A stretch of 64,000 nt of DNA, taken from the NCBI RefSeq assembly GCF_900143005.1, contig NZ_FRCS01000004.1, forward strand, positions 620,001-684,000. The letters are read 5' to 3'. The notes beneath the pieces were generated by a model, which was not told the origin of the DNA, did no database searches, and was given only the letters and a program-made list of their open reading frames with translations. Shown one piece after another: positions 32,432 to 40,747 of this stretch. The first letter of the stretch is position 1. The number at the start of each line of letters is the position of its first letter. The DNA comes from Cryptosporangium aurantiacum (GTDB lineage: Bacteria > Actinomycetota > Actinomycetes > Mycobacteriales > Cryptosporangiaceae). A program made the translations under genes and the position numbers.

Positions 32432-32833
32432 TCACTGCAGCACCAGTTCGTCGGCGAGGCGGCGGAGTTCCAGCCGGGCCATCGCCAGGTTGCTCTGGTT
32501 GCGGTCGAGCCAAAGATGCAGGAAGAAGCGGCCGTCGAACGCGGTATGGACGAACCGCAGGAGGTCGTACCGGCCCTGGGCGGTGAGCACGATGTCTTCC
32601 CAGCGCTCGGTCTCCCCGGCCTGACCGACGGACCGCTCCGGGCCGACGAACGCCGAGTTGTCGCGGGCCGCCCGCACGACCTCGGTCGCACCGGCCGCCG
32701 CCGCCTCCGAGCCACCGTGGGGCCACTCGCCCACCGTGCCGACCACGAGACCGCTGGTGAAGTCGACGAGGTTCGCCCCGCGCGCGCCGGTGATCGCCAT
32801 CGCACGCTGGAGACTCTCGTCAATTCCCGGCAT
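32432..32833 (-). CDS. Roadblock/LC7-like protein A (first gene of the cluster)
   Basis: A 133-residue protein with the layout of protein C: SLQRAMAITGARGANLVDFTSG, a loop with EWPHGGSE, ILTAQGRYDLLRFVH and a C-terminal LDRNQSNLAMARLELRRLADE helix, the counterpart of LDKSRANLALARHKLTRIERE in C. The two probably arose by duplication. ATG 32833 has a GGAGGG site. It is the first gene of the minus-strand cluster, behind about 690 bp without genes. Family role is GTPase regulation; no GTPase is adjacent. Confidence 0.75.
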   Translation of the reverse strand: MPGIDESLQRAMAITGARGANLVDFTSGLVVGTVGEWPHGGSEAAAAGATEVVRAARDNSAFVGPERSVGQAGETERWEDIVLTAQGRYDLLRFVHTAFDGRFFLHLWLDRNQSNLAMARLELRRLADELVLQ

Positions 32834-33524
32834 CGCATGCCCTCCGTCACGGTGACACCATTCACCGCACCGGGTAAACGGCTATTTCCGCAGCAGCAGG
32901 CCCCACCACCGCCACCAACGGCCCCATCGAGCACCCTAGCGCGCAGTTAACGCTGCTTCCACTTGGCTTAACGAAACCCAAGGACTTGCACCCGATTTAC
33001 ACCACGGGATTACGAAGCGTTGCTCAGCGACTACGGACAGGCTTTATCGATCGAGTATTTTCGCGCTGGGTAGCGAATGGACCGGTGCCGTCCGGCAGCG
33101 TCGGCGATCCGTTCAGGTACGGTCCGGCCTGCGGCTATGCCGTCGCCCGGCGCCTCGTTCCGGCACGGCGGCGCCGGGTTCCCGATGCGGCCGCGCACTC
33201 CCGATCGGCGGGCAAGTGCTGCGGAAATCGACCGTCCAATCAGTACGGAATGGCTCGATGGTACGTCGATCCGGTGTCCCGGCATAACGTCACCCCGACG
33301 CGAGTCGGCGCCACGGAAGGGTGAGCGCTCGCTTTTCTACGACGTCCGGAAAGGCGTAGTTTCATTACGCTCCGAGAGCGGCGGAGCCCACCGGAATTCG
33401 GCCGTTGAATTGCGTCCGAATTTCGGGAACCTTTCCCGGCGCGACACGTTACTGGGGGCCAACCCTCCCCCGGCGGGTGTGCCCGCCCCCGGCGAATGTC
33501 CGTTCCGTACGCAAGGATGACGAC
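32834..33524. other. Gene-free region between the Roadblock cluster and DUF1697
   Basis: 691 bp, less GC-rich than its surroundings in places. Two plus-strand open frames cross it but lack actinomycete codon bias, ribosome sites and any recognisable domain. It presumably holds the promoters of both flanking units. Confidence 0.55.
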
Positions 33525-34073
33525 GTGACCGCCTACCTCGCCCTGCTCCGTGGCATCAACGTGAGTCGTCATCAGCGGATCGCGATGGCCGACCTCCGAG
33601 CGCTCCTGACCGGGCTCGGCCACACCGACGTGGCGACCCACCTGCAGAGCGGCAACGCCGTGTTCCGGAGCAAGAAGAAGGATCCGGACGCGCTCGCCGC
33701 CGCGATCGAGTCCGCGATCACCGCCGAACTCGGCCTGACCGTCCGTGTCCTGGTACGCGACGACGCCGACCTCCGCCGGGTCGTCGAGGACAACCCCCTC
33801 GTCGACGTCGCGACCGACCCGTCGAAGCTGCTGGTCACGTTCCTCTCCGCGCCGACCGGCCCGGCCGAGCTGGACGCGGTCGACCCGTCCACCTACGCAC
33901 CCGAGGTGATGGCGGTCGGCGAGCGCGAGGTCTACGTCTGGTATCCCGACGGCGTTCGTAAGGCGAAGCTGAACCCGCCGTTCTTCGAGAAGCGCTATCC
34001 GAAGGACGCCCGGGTCGCCGCCACCGCCCGTAACTGGAACACGCTCACGAAGCTGCTGACGATGATGACGTGA
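33525..34073 (+). CDS. DUF1697-family protein
   Basis: A 182-residue protein of unknown function with the family's opening YLALLRGINVSRHQRIAMADL, the central THLQSGNAVFRSKKKDPDAL and the closing WYPDGVRKAKLN plus TARNWNTLTKLL. The family fold is two ferredoxin-like halves. The GTG at 33525 lies behind AAGGATG. Its last 29 bp overlap the convergent amidohydrolase gene. No role can be assigned. Confidence 0.92.
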   Translation: MTAYLALLRGINVSRHQRIAMADLRALLTGLGHTDVATHLQSGNAVFRSKKKDPDALAAAIESAITAELGLTVRVLVRDDADLRRVVEDNPLVDVATDPSKLLVTFLSAPTGPAELDAVDPSTYAPEVMAVGEREVYVWYPDGVRKAKLNPPFFEKRYPKDARVAATARNWNTLTKLLTMMT

Positions 34074-34941
34074 GGAGCCGCGCGCCGTTGTCGTGCAGCA
34101 CGCCCCGGAGCCACTCGTCCCCGAGGTCGAGGCGGACCAGGCTGTCCACCTGGTGGGCGTACGGGTACGGGATGCTCGGGTAGTCCGAGCCGAGCACGAT
34201 CCGGTCACCCAGGTCGCGCAGCCGGGGCCGCAGCGCCGGCGGGAACGGAGCCATCCGCTCGATGAAGTCGGTGAACGTCATCGTCGTGTCGAGGTGGACG
34301 TTCGGGTACTGCTCCGCCAGGTCGAGGAACTCGGCGTACTCCGGCTGCCCCAGGTGGGCGACGACGAGCGTCAGGTTCGGGTGCCGGGCGAGCACCGCAC
34401 GAATCGGCCCCGGTCCGGTGAAGTTTCCCGGCATCGGTCCGTTGCCACAGTGGCAGACGACCGGTACGCCTGCGTCTGCGAGTTGCCCCCACACGTCGTC
34501 CAACTGCGGGTCGGTGGGGTCGTAACCACCCACCTGCACGTGGGACTTGAAGGCCCGCAACCCGTTCTCGAGTCCCGCGCGGACGTAGTCCGCCGCACCG
34601 GCCTCGGGAAAGAACGTGCCGGTCGGGACGCAGGTCGGGACGTTCTGCGCGAACTCCAGCGCCCACCCGTTCAGCCAGGCGGCCATTCCCGGCTTGTGCG
34701 GGTAGAGCAGCGCGGTGTGGGTCAGCACGCCGAGCTCCGCCAGACGTTCCAGGCGAGCCGGTTCGCCGAGCCGGTACTCGATCGGCCACTCGAGACCGAC
34801 CGTTGACGGCAGCGAGTCGAAGAACGCCCAGACCTTGTGCAGGACGCGTTCCGGCATGAAATGTACGTGGATGTCGACGAAGCCCGGTATCCCGAGGTCG
34901 CGGCAGAAGCCCGGCAACTCGGCGTCAGTGAGAGGTGCCAC
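34045..34941 (-). CDS. Amidohydrolase-family TIM-barrel protein
   Basis: A 298-residue metal-dependent hydrolase or decarboxylase. The HxH motif is FVDIHVHFMPERV near residue 25. Later candidate ligands are a His in VVCHCGNGP, H in VVAHLGQPE and Asp in IVLGSDYPSIPY. This is the amidohydrolase_2 pattern seen in aminocarboxymuconate- and resorcylate-type decarboxylases. The GTG at 34941 follows AGAGGGCAGAG. It is downstream of, and separated by a terminator from, the ROK/ABC operon. The substrate is unknown. Confidence 0.88.
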   Translation of the reverse strand: MAPLTDAELPGFCRDLGIPGFVDIHVHFMPERVLHKVWAFFDSLPSTVGLEWPIEYRLGEPARLERLAELGVLTHTALLYPHKPGMAAWLNGWALEFAQNVPTCVPTGTFFPEAGAADYVRAGLENGLRAFKSHVQVGGYDPTDPQLDDVWGQLADAGVPVVCHCGNGPMPGNFTGPGPIRAVLARHPNLTLVVAHLGQPEYAEFLDLAEQYPNVHLDTTMTFTDFIERMAPFPPALRPRLRDLGDRIVLGSDYPSIPYPYAHQVDSLVRLDLGDEWLRGVLHDNGARLLTSSSSAAS

Positions 34942-34958
34942 GCCATCACTCTGCCCTC

Positions 34959-35000
34959 TGTGACGACCTACCGAGGCACGAGTGTCGGTAGGTCGTCACA
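34959..35000 (-). terminator. Terminator of the sugar ABC/ROK operon
   Basis: TGTGACGACCTACCGA (34959-34974) and its exact complement (34985-35000) around a 10-nt loop, 8 bp past the ROK kinase stop. Confidence 0.8.
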
Positions 35001-35007
35001 GCGGGGG

Positions 35008-35955
35008 TCAGACCGCGTCGCGCAGTTCGCGGGAGACGACGTCGGTGTAGCCGGCTGCCCGCCAGGCCAGGATCGCCGCGCCGAGCCGTCCCGCAGTGCC
35101 GCCCAGCGGCGAGTTCGCGACGCTCGGCGCCGCCCGCCAGGCCAGCGCGCCCTGCAACTCGGTCCGCACCGGTCGGAGCAGCGTGTCCCCGGCCCCGGTC
35201 AGGCCACCGGCGAGCACGATGAGCGCCGGGTCGAGCAGGAGCGTGGCGGTGGCCAGCGCCAGCCCGAGCGCCTCGGTGGCCTCCCGCCAGACGCGCGCTG
35301 CCACGACGTCCGAATCGAGCGACGCGGCCACGTTCGCCGCGGTCGCACCGGCAAACGAGCCTCCGGCCGCCGCGTAGCGGCGGGCGATGCCCGATGCGGA
35401 CGCGTAGACCTCCAGGCAGCCACGCTGACCGCAGGCGCAGTCCTCACCGTCCGGGTACACCGGCAGGTGACCGAGTTCGCCCGCGCTGCCGCCCGCGCCG
35501 GGCAGCACCTTGCCGTCCACGATCAGCCCGGCGGCGACGCCGGTGCCGAGCACGACGACCATCAGGTCCCGGGCGTCCCGGCCCAGGCCGATCTCGCTCT
35601 CGGCCAGGGCCGCCGCACGGCAGTCCTGCTCCAGCACGACCGGCAGGCCGACCTCCTCGGCCACCAGCGCGGCCAGCGGTGTGTCCCGGAAGCCCAGGTT
35701 GACCGCGTGCCGTGCGACGCCCGCAGCGGTGTCGACGATGCCGGGCACCGACAGGCCGATTCCCACCGTGCCCGCGTCGGCCAGGTCGCGGGCCGCGGCC
35801 CGCACTCGTCTCACCACTTCGTCGGTGCCCTCGGCCGCCCCGGTCGGGCGTTCGAGCAGCGTGATCTCTCGTCCGTCGGACGCCACCAGGGCGCCCTTGA
35901 TCGTCGTCCCGCCGATGTCGAGAGTGACGACGGTCGGCGCTGAATTCACCGTCAT
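35008..35955 (-). CDS. ROK-family sugar kinase (glucokinase-like)
   Basis: A 315-residue ROK kinase. The phosphate-1 motif is VTLDIGGTTIKGALV. The substrate motif is LGTGVAAGLIVDG...GAGGSAGELGHLPV with the ExGH Glu-His. The zinc-binding CXCGQRGCLE (CACGQRGCLE) is characteristic of ROK kinases. There is no DNA-binding domain, in contrast to the ROK repressor upstream. The start ATG overlaps the permease stop (ATGA), so it is part of the importer operon and probably phosphorylates the imported sugar or its hydrolysis product. Glucose, N-acetylglucosamine or another hexose are candidates. Confidence 0.92.
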   Translation of the reverse strand: MTVNSAPTVVTLDIGGTTIKGALVASDGREITLLERPTGAAEGTDEVVRRVRAAARDLADAGTVGIGLSVPGIVDTAAGVARHAVNLGFRDTPLAALVAEEVGLPVVLEQDCRAAALAESEIGLGRDARDLMVVVLGTGVAAGLIVDGKVLPGAGGSAGELGHLPVYPDGEDCACGQRGCLEVYASASGIARRYAAAGGSFAGATAANVAASLDSDVVAARVWREATEALGLALATATLLLDPALIVLAGGLTGAGDTLLRPVRTELQGALAWRAAPSVANSPLGGTAGRLGAAILAWRAAGYTDVVSRELRDAV

Positions 35956-36785
35956 TTGACCGATCCGGCGGTCAGGCCGCCGACGAGGTGCTTCTCGATC
36001 ACGGCGAACAGGATGACGACCGGCACGATCGCGACGATCGACGCGGCGAACAACTGGTCCCAGTTCTGGTCGTAGCCGGTCACGTAGCTGTTGATGCCGA
36101 CGGTCAGCGGCTTCTTGTCGTCGTCCTGCATCAACGTGAGCGCGACGACGTACTCGTTCCAGACCGCGATGAACGTGAAGATCGTCGCGGTGACGACGCC
36201 CGGCAGCGTCAGCGGCAGCATGACGCGGAGCATCGTGCCGACCCGGCCGTTGCCGTCGAGTTCCGAGGCCTCCTCGAGCTCGCGAGGCAGCGCGGCGAAG
36301 AAGCCGTGCATGATCCACACCGCGAACGCCAGGTTGAACGCCGCGTTCGTGAGGATCAGCGCCGCGTACGTGTTGACCAGGCTGAGCTCGAAGAACTCCC
36401 GGTAGATGCCGACGACCAGCGAGGTCGGCGCGAACATCTGGGTGACCAGCACCAGGAACAGGAACGCGGTCTTGCCGGGGAACTTGAAGCGCGCGGTGAA
36501 GTACGCGGCCGGGATCGCGACCAGGATGACGATCACGGTCGAGGCCAGCGACACCAGCAGCGACGTCTTCAGCCAGTTCTGGAAGCGGGAGTCGCCGAGG
36601 ATCTCGCCGTAGGCGTCCAGCTGCCAGGTCTGCGGCAGGAACGTCGGCGGGCTGGCCAGCGCTTCGCTGCCCGGCCGGAGCGAGTCCAGCAGCATGACGA
36701 TGTACGGCGCGAGGAACACCATCGCGACCAGCAGCCCGAAGATCGGCAACATCACCGGGCGCAGTCGGCGCCAGGTCAGGCTCAT
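35952..36785 (-). CDS. Carbohydrate ABC transporter permease, MalG-like
   Basis: A 277-residue permease with six membrane helices. It carries the cytoplasmic EAA loop ELEEASELDGNGRVGTMLRVMLPLTLPG that contacts the ATPase. The C-terminal AVIEKHLVGGLTAGSVK is typical of MalG/UgpE proteins of CUT1 importers. It overlaps both neighbours by ATGA, so it is strictly co-translated with the partner permease and the ROK kinase. No ATPase is encoded; CUT1 systems in actinomycetes commonly share one MsiK-type ATPase. Confidence 0.94.
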   Translation of the reverse strand: MSLTWRRLRPVMLPIFGLLVAMVFLAPYIVMLLDSLRPGSEALASPPTFLPQTWQLDAYGEILGDSRFQNWLKTSLLVSLASTVIVILVAIPAAYFTARFKFPGKTAFLFLVLVTQMFAPTSLVVGIYREFFELSLVNTYAALILTNAAFNLAFAVWIMHGFFAALPRELEEASELDGNGRVGTMLRVMLPLTLPGVVTATIFTFIAVWNEYVVALTLMQDDDKKPLTVGINSYVTGYDQNWDQLFAASIVAIVPVVILFAVIEKHLVGGLTAGSVK

Positions 36786-37786
36786 GTCTGGTCTTCCTCT
36801 CGCCACTTCACCAGCCGCAGGTAGAGCACCACCGCGACCAGGATCAGGAGGACGTTGAACACGCCGGCGGCCGCGGACATGCCGACGTCCCGCTCGGCGC
36901 TCTTGAACGCGAGCTTGTACATGAACGTGATCGTCGTGTCGTGGGTGTAGCCCGGGTTCCGGTCGTTCAGCGTCCAGACGATCGGGAACGAGTTGAACAC
37001 GTAGATCATGTTCAGCACCGCCGAGACCAGCAGCGCCGGACGCAGCAGCGGCAGCGTCACCCGCCGGTAGGCCTGCCACGGGCTCGCCCCGTCGATCCGG
37101 GCGGCCTCGTGCACCTCGTCCGGGATCGCGTTCAAGCCCGCGAGCAGCACGTACGCGGTGAACGGGATCGAGACCAGGACGCCGACCAGGATCATCGACG
37201 GCATCGTCCAGCTGTCGTCGCCGAGCCAGTCGATCGGCTCGGAGATGAGGTGCAGCTTCAGCAGGAAGACGTTCAGGATGCCGTGGTAGTAGTCGAAGAT
37301 CAGCGTGAACAGCCGCGCCGTGATGACCAGCGACGCCGCCCACGGCACCAGCACCGCCCAGCGCACCAGCCGTCGTCCGAAGAACTCCTTGGACAGGAAC
37401 TGGGCGAGTCCGAGGCTGAGCAGGATCGTGATCAGCACGACCGCGGCCACCCAGATCAGGGTGTTCAGCAGGACGGTGCCCAACGCCGGGTGGCTCAGGA
37501 CGTTCGAGTAGTTCTCGATGCCTGCGGAACCCCGTCGGAGGCCGGTGATCGAGTACTCGCCGGTCGATGCCCGGACCAGCTCGATCGCCGGGTAGATCAC
37601 GACACCGAAGATCAGGACCAGGACCGGCCCGAGCCAGATCAGTGCCACCCACCACGGTGCGCGGCCGCGCGGCCGCGGTCTTTTTCTGGCCGGCGCACCC
37701 GCGCCCGGCGCACCGCCCTCCGGAGAGAGGGCGGGCGCCGGGCTTTCGGCGAGCGCGCCGGGCTGGGAGTCAGCCCGGGGCGCCAT
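36782..37786 (-). CDS. Carbohydrate ABC transporter permease, MalF-like
   Basis: A 334-residue permease with an unusual Pro/Ala-rich cytoplasmic leader of about 45 residues, then six helices. The EAA loop is EVHEAARIDGASPWQAYRRVTLPLLRP. The ATG at 37786 lies one base past the binding-protein stop, so initiation is probably coupled. Together with the next permease it forms the membrane channel of a CUT1 sugar importer. Confidence 0.93.
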   Translation of the reverse strand: MAPRADSQPGALAESPAPALSPEGGAPGAGAPARKRPRPRGRAPWWVALIWLGPVLVLIFGVVIYPAIELVRASTGEYSITGLRRGSAGIENYSNVLSHPALGTVLLNTLIWVAAVVLITILLSLGLAQFLSKEFFGRRLVRWAVLVPWAASLVITARLFTLIFDYYHGILNVFLLKLHLISEPIDWLGDDSWTMPSMILVGVLVSIPFTAYVLLAGLNAIPDEVHEAARIDGASPWQAYRRVTLPLLRPALLVSAVLNMIYVFNSFPIVWTLNDRNPGYTHDTTITFMYKLAFKSAERDVGMSAAAGVFNVLLILVAVVLYLRLVKWREEDQT

Positions 37787-37787
37787 G

Positions 37788-39068
37788 TCAGCCGCCGGCT
37801 TCCGCGGTCTTCTGCAGGTCGTCCAGAACCTTCTTCGGGTCACCCGACGGGGAGACCGCGGTGCCGAGGTTCTGCTGGACGGCGAGCTTGATCTTGTCCC
37901 AGGCCGGGTCGTCGGTCGGGGTCAGGTGCACGTTCGGCAGCGTGTCCAGGTAGACCTTGAGCGATTCCTCGCTCGAGAACTCCTTCAGGCCCGACTCGGT
38001 CACCGGGAGGAAGCCCTCGGACTTGATCCAGGTGTTGACCTGGTCCGGCGAGTAGTAGAGCTCGTAGAACTTCTTGATGGCTTCCTGGTTGCCGTCCTTC
38101 TTGAACGCCATCAGGTAGTCGGTGACGCCGTAGGTCTGCGGCGGTCCGCCGTCCTTCGTCGGCATCGGGGCGATGCCGTACTTGACGTTCTTGTACTTCG
38201 TGTCCAGGTCGCCCTGGAGCGGGCCGAAGCCCACGATCATGCCGGCCTTACCGGAGGTGAACAGCGGGAACGCGCCGTCGGTCCGGTTGGTCTTGCCGGG
38301 GTTGTTCTGCGTGACCTTCTCCTTGGCGGAGAGGTCCTTGAGGAACTGCAGGGTCTCGACGTTCTTCGCGGAGTTGATCGTCCACTTGCCGTCGGTCTTC
38401 CAGTCGCCGCCGTTGTTGAACATCCAGATCGAGTACTCGGCCTGGGCCTCCTCCGGGCCGAGCGGCTGGGCGTAGCCGATCGTGCCGTTGCCGAGGGCCT
38501 GGACCTTCTTGGCCGCGGTGACGAACTCGGCCCACGTCTTCGGCGGGTTCGTGATGCCGGCCTTGGCGAACAGGTCCTTGTTGTAGAACAGCGCCCGGGC
38601 GGACGAGAGGTCCGGGAAGCCGTACATCTTGCCGTTGTACGTGCCGCTCTTGACGAACGCGTCGATCAGGTCCGACTTGACGTCGCTGGTCAGCACCTCG
38701 TCGGAGTTGTAGAGCAGGCCGTCCTTGGCGTAACTGGCGTACGCGTTGAGGTTCAGGATGTCCGGCGGGTTGCCGTTCTGAACCATCGTGCTGGCCTGCT
38801 GGTCGATGTCGTTCCAGCTGATGATCTGCAGGTTCAGCTTGACGCCGGTCTGCTTCTCGTAGGTGGCCTTGAACGCGTTCCAGAAGGTCGCCGTGTGGTC
38901 CTTGCTGTACTCGGCGATGACGACCTTGATTTCCTTGGCGCTGTCACCGCCGCCGGAGTTGTCCGCGTCGTCGGCACCGGTGCCACCGCTGCACGCGGCC
39001 AGGCCCAATGCCAGCGCGGTCGCACCGGCCAGACGCGCGAACCAGCGCGTCTTGCCTCTTGCACCCAT
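37788..39068 (-). CDS. Sugar-binding lipoprotein of the ABC importer
   Basis: A 426-residue family 1 extracellular solute-binding protein. The signal peptide is lipoprotein type with lipobox LAAC at about 23-26, so it is anchored outside the membrane. The body shows the usual pattern: a first domain around ATFWNAFKATYEKQTG, then PDILNLNAYASYAKDGLL and the aromatic-rich YGFPDLSSARALFYNKDLF. It should deliver the sugar to the two coupled permeases. ATG 39068 is behind AGGAGG. It is the first gene of the operon, with a promoter and a ROK-type operator upstream. Ligand identity is not evident. Confidence 0.93.
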   Translation of the reverse strand: MGARGKTRWFARLAGATALALGLAACSGGTGADDADNSGGGDSAKEIKVVIAEYSKDHTATFWNAFKATYEKQTGVKLNLQIISWNDIDQQASTMVQNGNPPDILNLNAYASYAKDGLLYNSDEVLTSDVKSDLIDAFVKSGTYNGKMYGFPDLSSARALFYNKDLFAKAGITNPPKTWAEFVTAAKKVQALGNGTIGYAQPLGPEEAQAEYSIWMFNNGGDWKTDGKWTINSAKNVETLQFLKDLSAKEKVTQNNPGKTNRTDGAFPLFTSGKAGMIVGFGPLQGDLDTKYKNVKYGIAPMPTKDGGPPQTYGVTDYLMAFKKDGNQEAIKKFYELYYSPDQVNTWIKSEGFLPVTESGLKEFSSEESLKVYLDTLPNVHLTPTDDPAWDKIKLAVQQNLGTAVSPSGDPKKVLDDLQKTAEAGG

Positions 39069-39152
39069 GCGTGTTCCTCCTGAGGGTGGGCGCTCGTGAG
39101 AGCACCCGGGTGGGGGTTCGTGGGACTACCGCGGGCAGCGCTGCCGGGTTAT

Positions 39153-39196
39153 TAACGAATGGATCGTTAGTATCGCGTGGGTGTGACGGCCGTCAA
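39153..39196 (-). promoter_or_regulatory. Promoter and palindromic operator of the sugar ABC operon
   Basis: On the minus strand TTGACG (39196-39191) and GATACT (39174-39169) are 16 bp apart. TAACGAATGGATCGTTA (39153-39169) is a perfect 6-5-6 inverted repeat abutting the -10, where a bound repressor would block transcription. The obvious candidate is the ROK repressor encoded 200 bp upstream. Confidence 0.6.
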
Positions 39197-39340
39197 TCAG
39201 TCGACGGGGACGTGACCGAGTCGTTATCGCTCGTCGAGACACGAACCGGGCTGTGTTTCGCGACGGCGACGTAGCCGTTAAGCGTCGGGGCGCGGGCGGC
39301 GGGCCGGGCGAGTCAGGCCTCGGGGCGCGGCTCCGGGCCG

Positions 39341-39359
39341 CGGGCCGGGCGCCGGCCCG
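39341..39359 (-). terminator. GC hairpin after the ROK repressor gene
   Basis: CGGGCCGG and CCGGCCCG around GCG, 6 bp past the stop, with no T-tract. Further GC-rich dyads follow. Confidence 0.4.
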
Positions 39360-39364
39360 GCGCG

Positions 39365-40609
39365 TCAGGCGTCGGGGTGGGCCAGCAGGCGCGCTTCGAC
39401 GTGGTCGAGGGCGCGCCGGACCGCGCCGAGCGCCACCGCGTCGCTGCCGAGATCAGACAGGACCAGGCGGGGTGAGGTGAGGATCCGCGGACGCAGGTGA
39501 CGCTCGATCGCGGCGAGCAGCGTCTCCCCCGCCCGGGAGAGGCCCCCGCCGATGATCACCTCGCGCGGGTCCAGCACCAGCAACATCGCGGCCAGACCGC
39601 GCGCGAACCGCCCGGCGATGCGGTCCACCACCGCGAGCGCCGTCGGGTCACCCTCGGTGGCCGCCGCGAACACCGCCGCCACCGCGTCCGGGGACAGCAG
39701 CGCGCGGGGATCCCGCTCGGTGAACGCGTGCGCGGCATCCGCCAGTTCGGCGATCGCCTGCGTACCGACCATCCGCTCGAACGCGCCCCACTCGCTCACG
39801 CCGCTGGTCCCGCCGCCGACCAGCGGCAGCGGGTCCGGCGCGTCGGGCTCGGAGAACACGTCGGCGAACCCGATCTCACCGGCCGCGCCGTGCGCGCCGC
39901 GGTACGGCTTGCCGTCGATGAGGATTCCCGCGCCGATCCGGACGCCCCAGTGCACGAACACCAGGCTGTCGCTGCCGACGGCCGCACCGCACCACCGCTC
40001 GCCGAGTACCGCGAGGTTGATGTCGTTCTCGATCAGCACCGGGCCCGGCGTGAGCGTGTGCAACTCGTCCATCACCGGCAGGTGAGCGAGGCCGGGTATG
40101 CCGGGCGCCAGGAGCACCTCGCCGCTGGTCTCCTCGACGATGCCGGGCGTACCGACCACGATCGCCCAGACGTCCTCGCCGGTCAGGTCGGCCTTCGCCA
40201 GCGCTTCGACGATCGTGTCGCGTACCGACTGCAGCAGTCGCGCGCCGGTCGCACCCTCCCCGATCGTCACCTGGCGGGACGCCACGACCCTGCCGGCGAG
40301 GTCGGCCACCATCGCGATCACCTTGTGCGACCCGACGTCGACGCCGACGACGTGACCGACCTCGGCGCGGAACCGGATCCACTGCGCCGGTCGGCCCATC
40401 GAGACCTGCGCGGTCTCGTCCACGTCCGCCACCAGGCCGGCGTCCCGCAGCTCGGCGACCGCCCTGGTCACCGCGGGCCGGGAGAGTCCGGTCGCCTGCA
40501 TGAGGTCGGCCACCCGGGCCGGTGAGTGCTCCCGCACGGCCCGCAGCACGGCGCCAAAATTGATCTGCCGCAACACGTGCGGGCCCCGGGCGGACTCGTG
40601 CGGCTGCAC
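39365..40609 (-). CDS. ROK-family transcriptional repressor
   Basis: A 414-residue regulator. The N-terminal winged helix (about 15-75) is REHSPARVADLMQATGLSRPAVTRAVAELRDAGLV. The sugar-kinase-fold effector domain has GVDVGSHKVIAMVADLAG and GAHGAAGEIGFADVF. The zinc-binding cysteines of ROK kinases are missing, as in NagC/XylR-type repressors. The GTG at 40609 follows AGAGGG. It lies just upstream of the sugar importer in the same orientation but with its own terminator, so it most likely binds the operator at 39153-39169 and responds to the imported sugar. Confidence 0.93.
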   Translation of the reverse strand: MQPHESARGPHVLRQINFGAVLRAVREHSPARVADLMQATGLSRPAVTRAVAELRDAGLVADVDETAQVSMGRPAQWIRFRAEVGHVVGVDVGSHKVIAMVADLAGRVVASRQVTIGEGATGARLLQSVRDTIVEALAKADLTGEDVWAIVVGTPGIVEETSGEVLLAPGIPGLAHLPVMDELHTLTPGPVLIENDINLAVLGERWCGAAVGSDSLVFVHWGVRIGAGILIDGKPYRGAHGAAGEIGFADVFSEPDAPDPLPLVGGGTSGVSEWGAFERMVGTQAIAELADAAHAFTERDPRALLSPDAVAAVFAAATEGDPTALAVVDRIAGRFARGLAAMLLVLDPREVIIGGGLSRAGETLLAAIERHLRPRILTSPRLVLSDLGSDAVALGAVRRALDHVEARLLAHPDA

Positions 40610-40747
40610 CGTTCCCTCTTCTCTCCTGGCGCGGATACCTCAACGTAACCTGGCGGAGCGCGCGGCCGTCAGCTCGACCGCGGGTGCCATGTCACATTCA
40701 GCGCTCGCGGGCTCTCTCAGGAGGCGACCACAACAGGAGGCCGCCCG

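Noticed and set aside
30134-32833. Conservon (cvn) cluster
   Set aside because: No histidine-kinase, DUF742 or MglA-type GTPase gene accompanies the Roadblock genes.
33077-33520. Open frames in the 691-bp gap before DUF1697
   Set aside because: No ribosome site, no codon bias and no recognisable domain.
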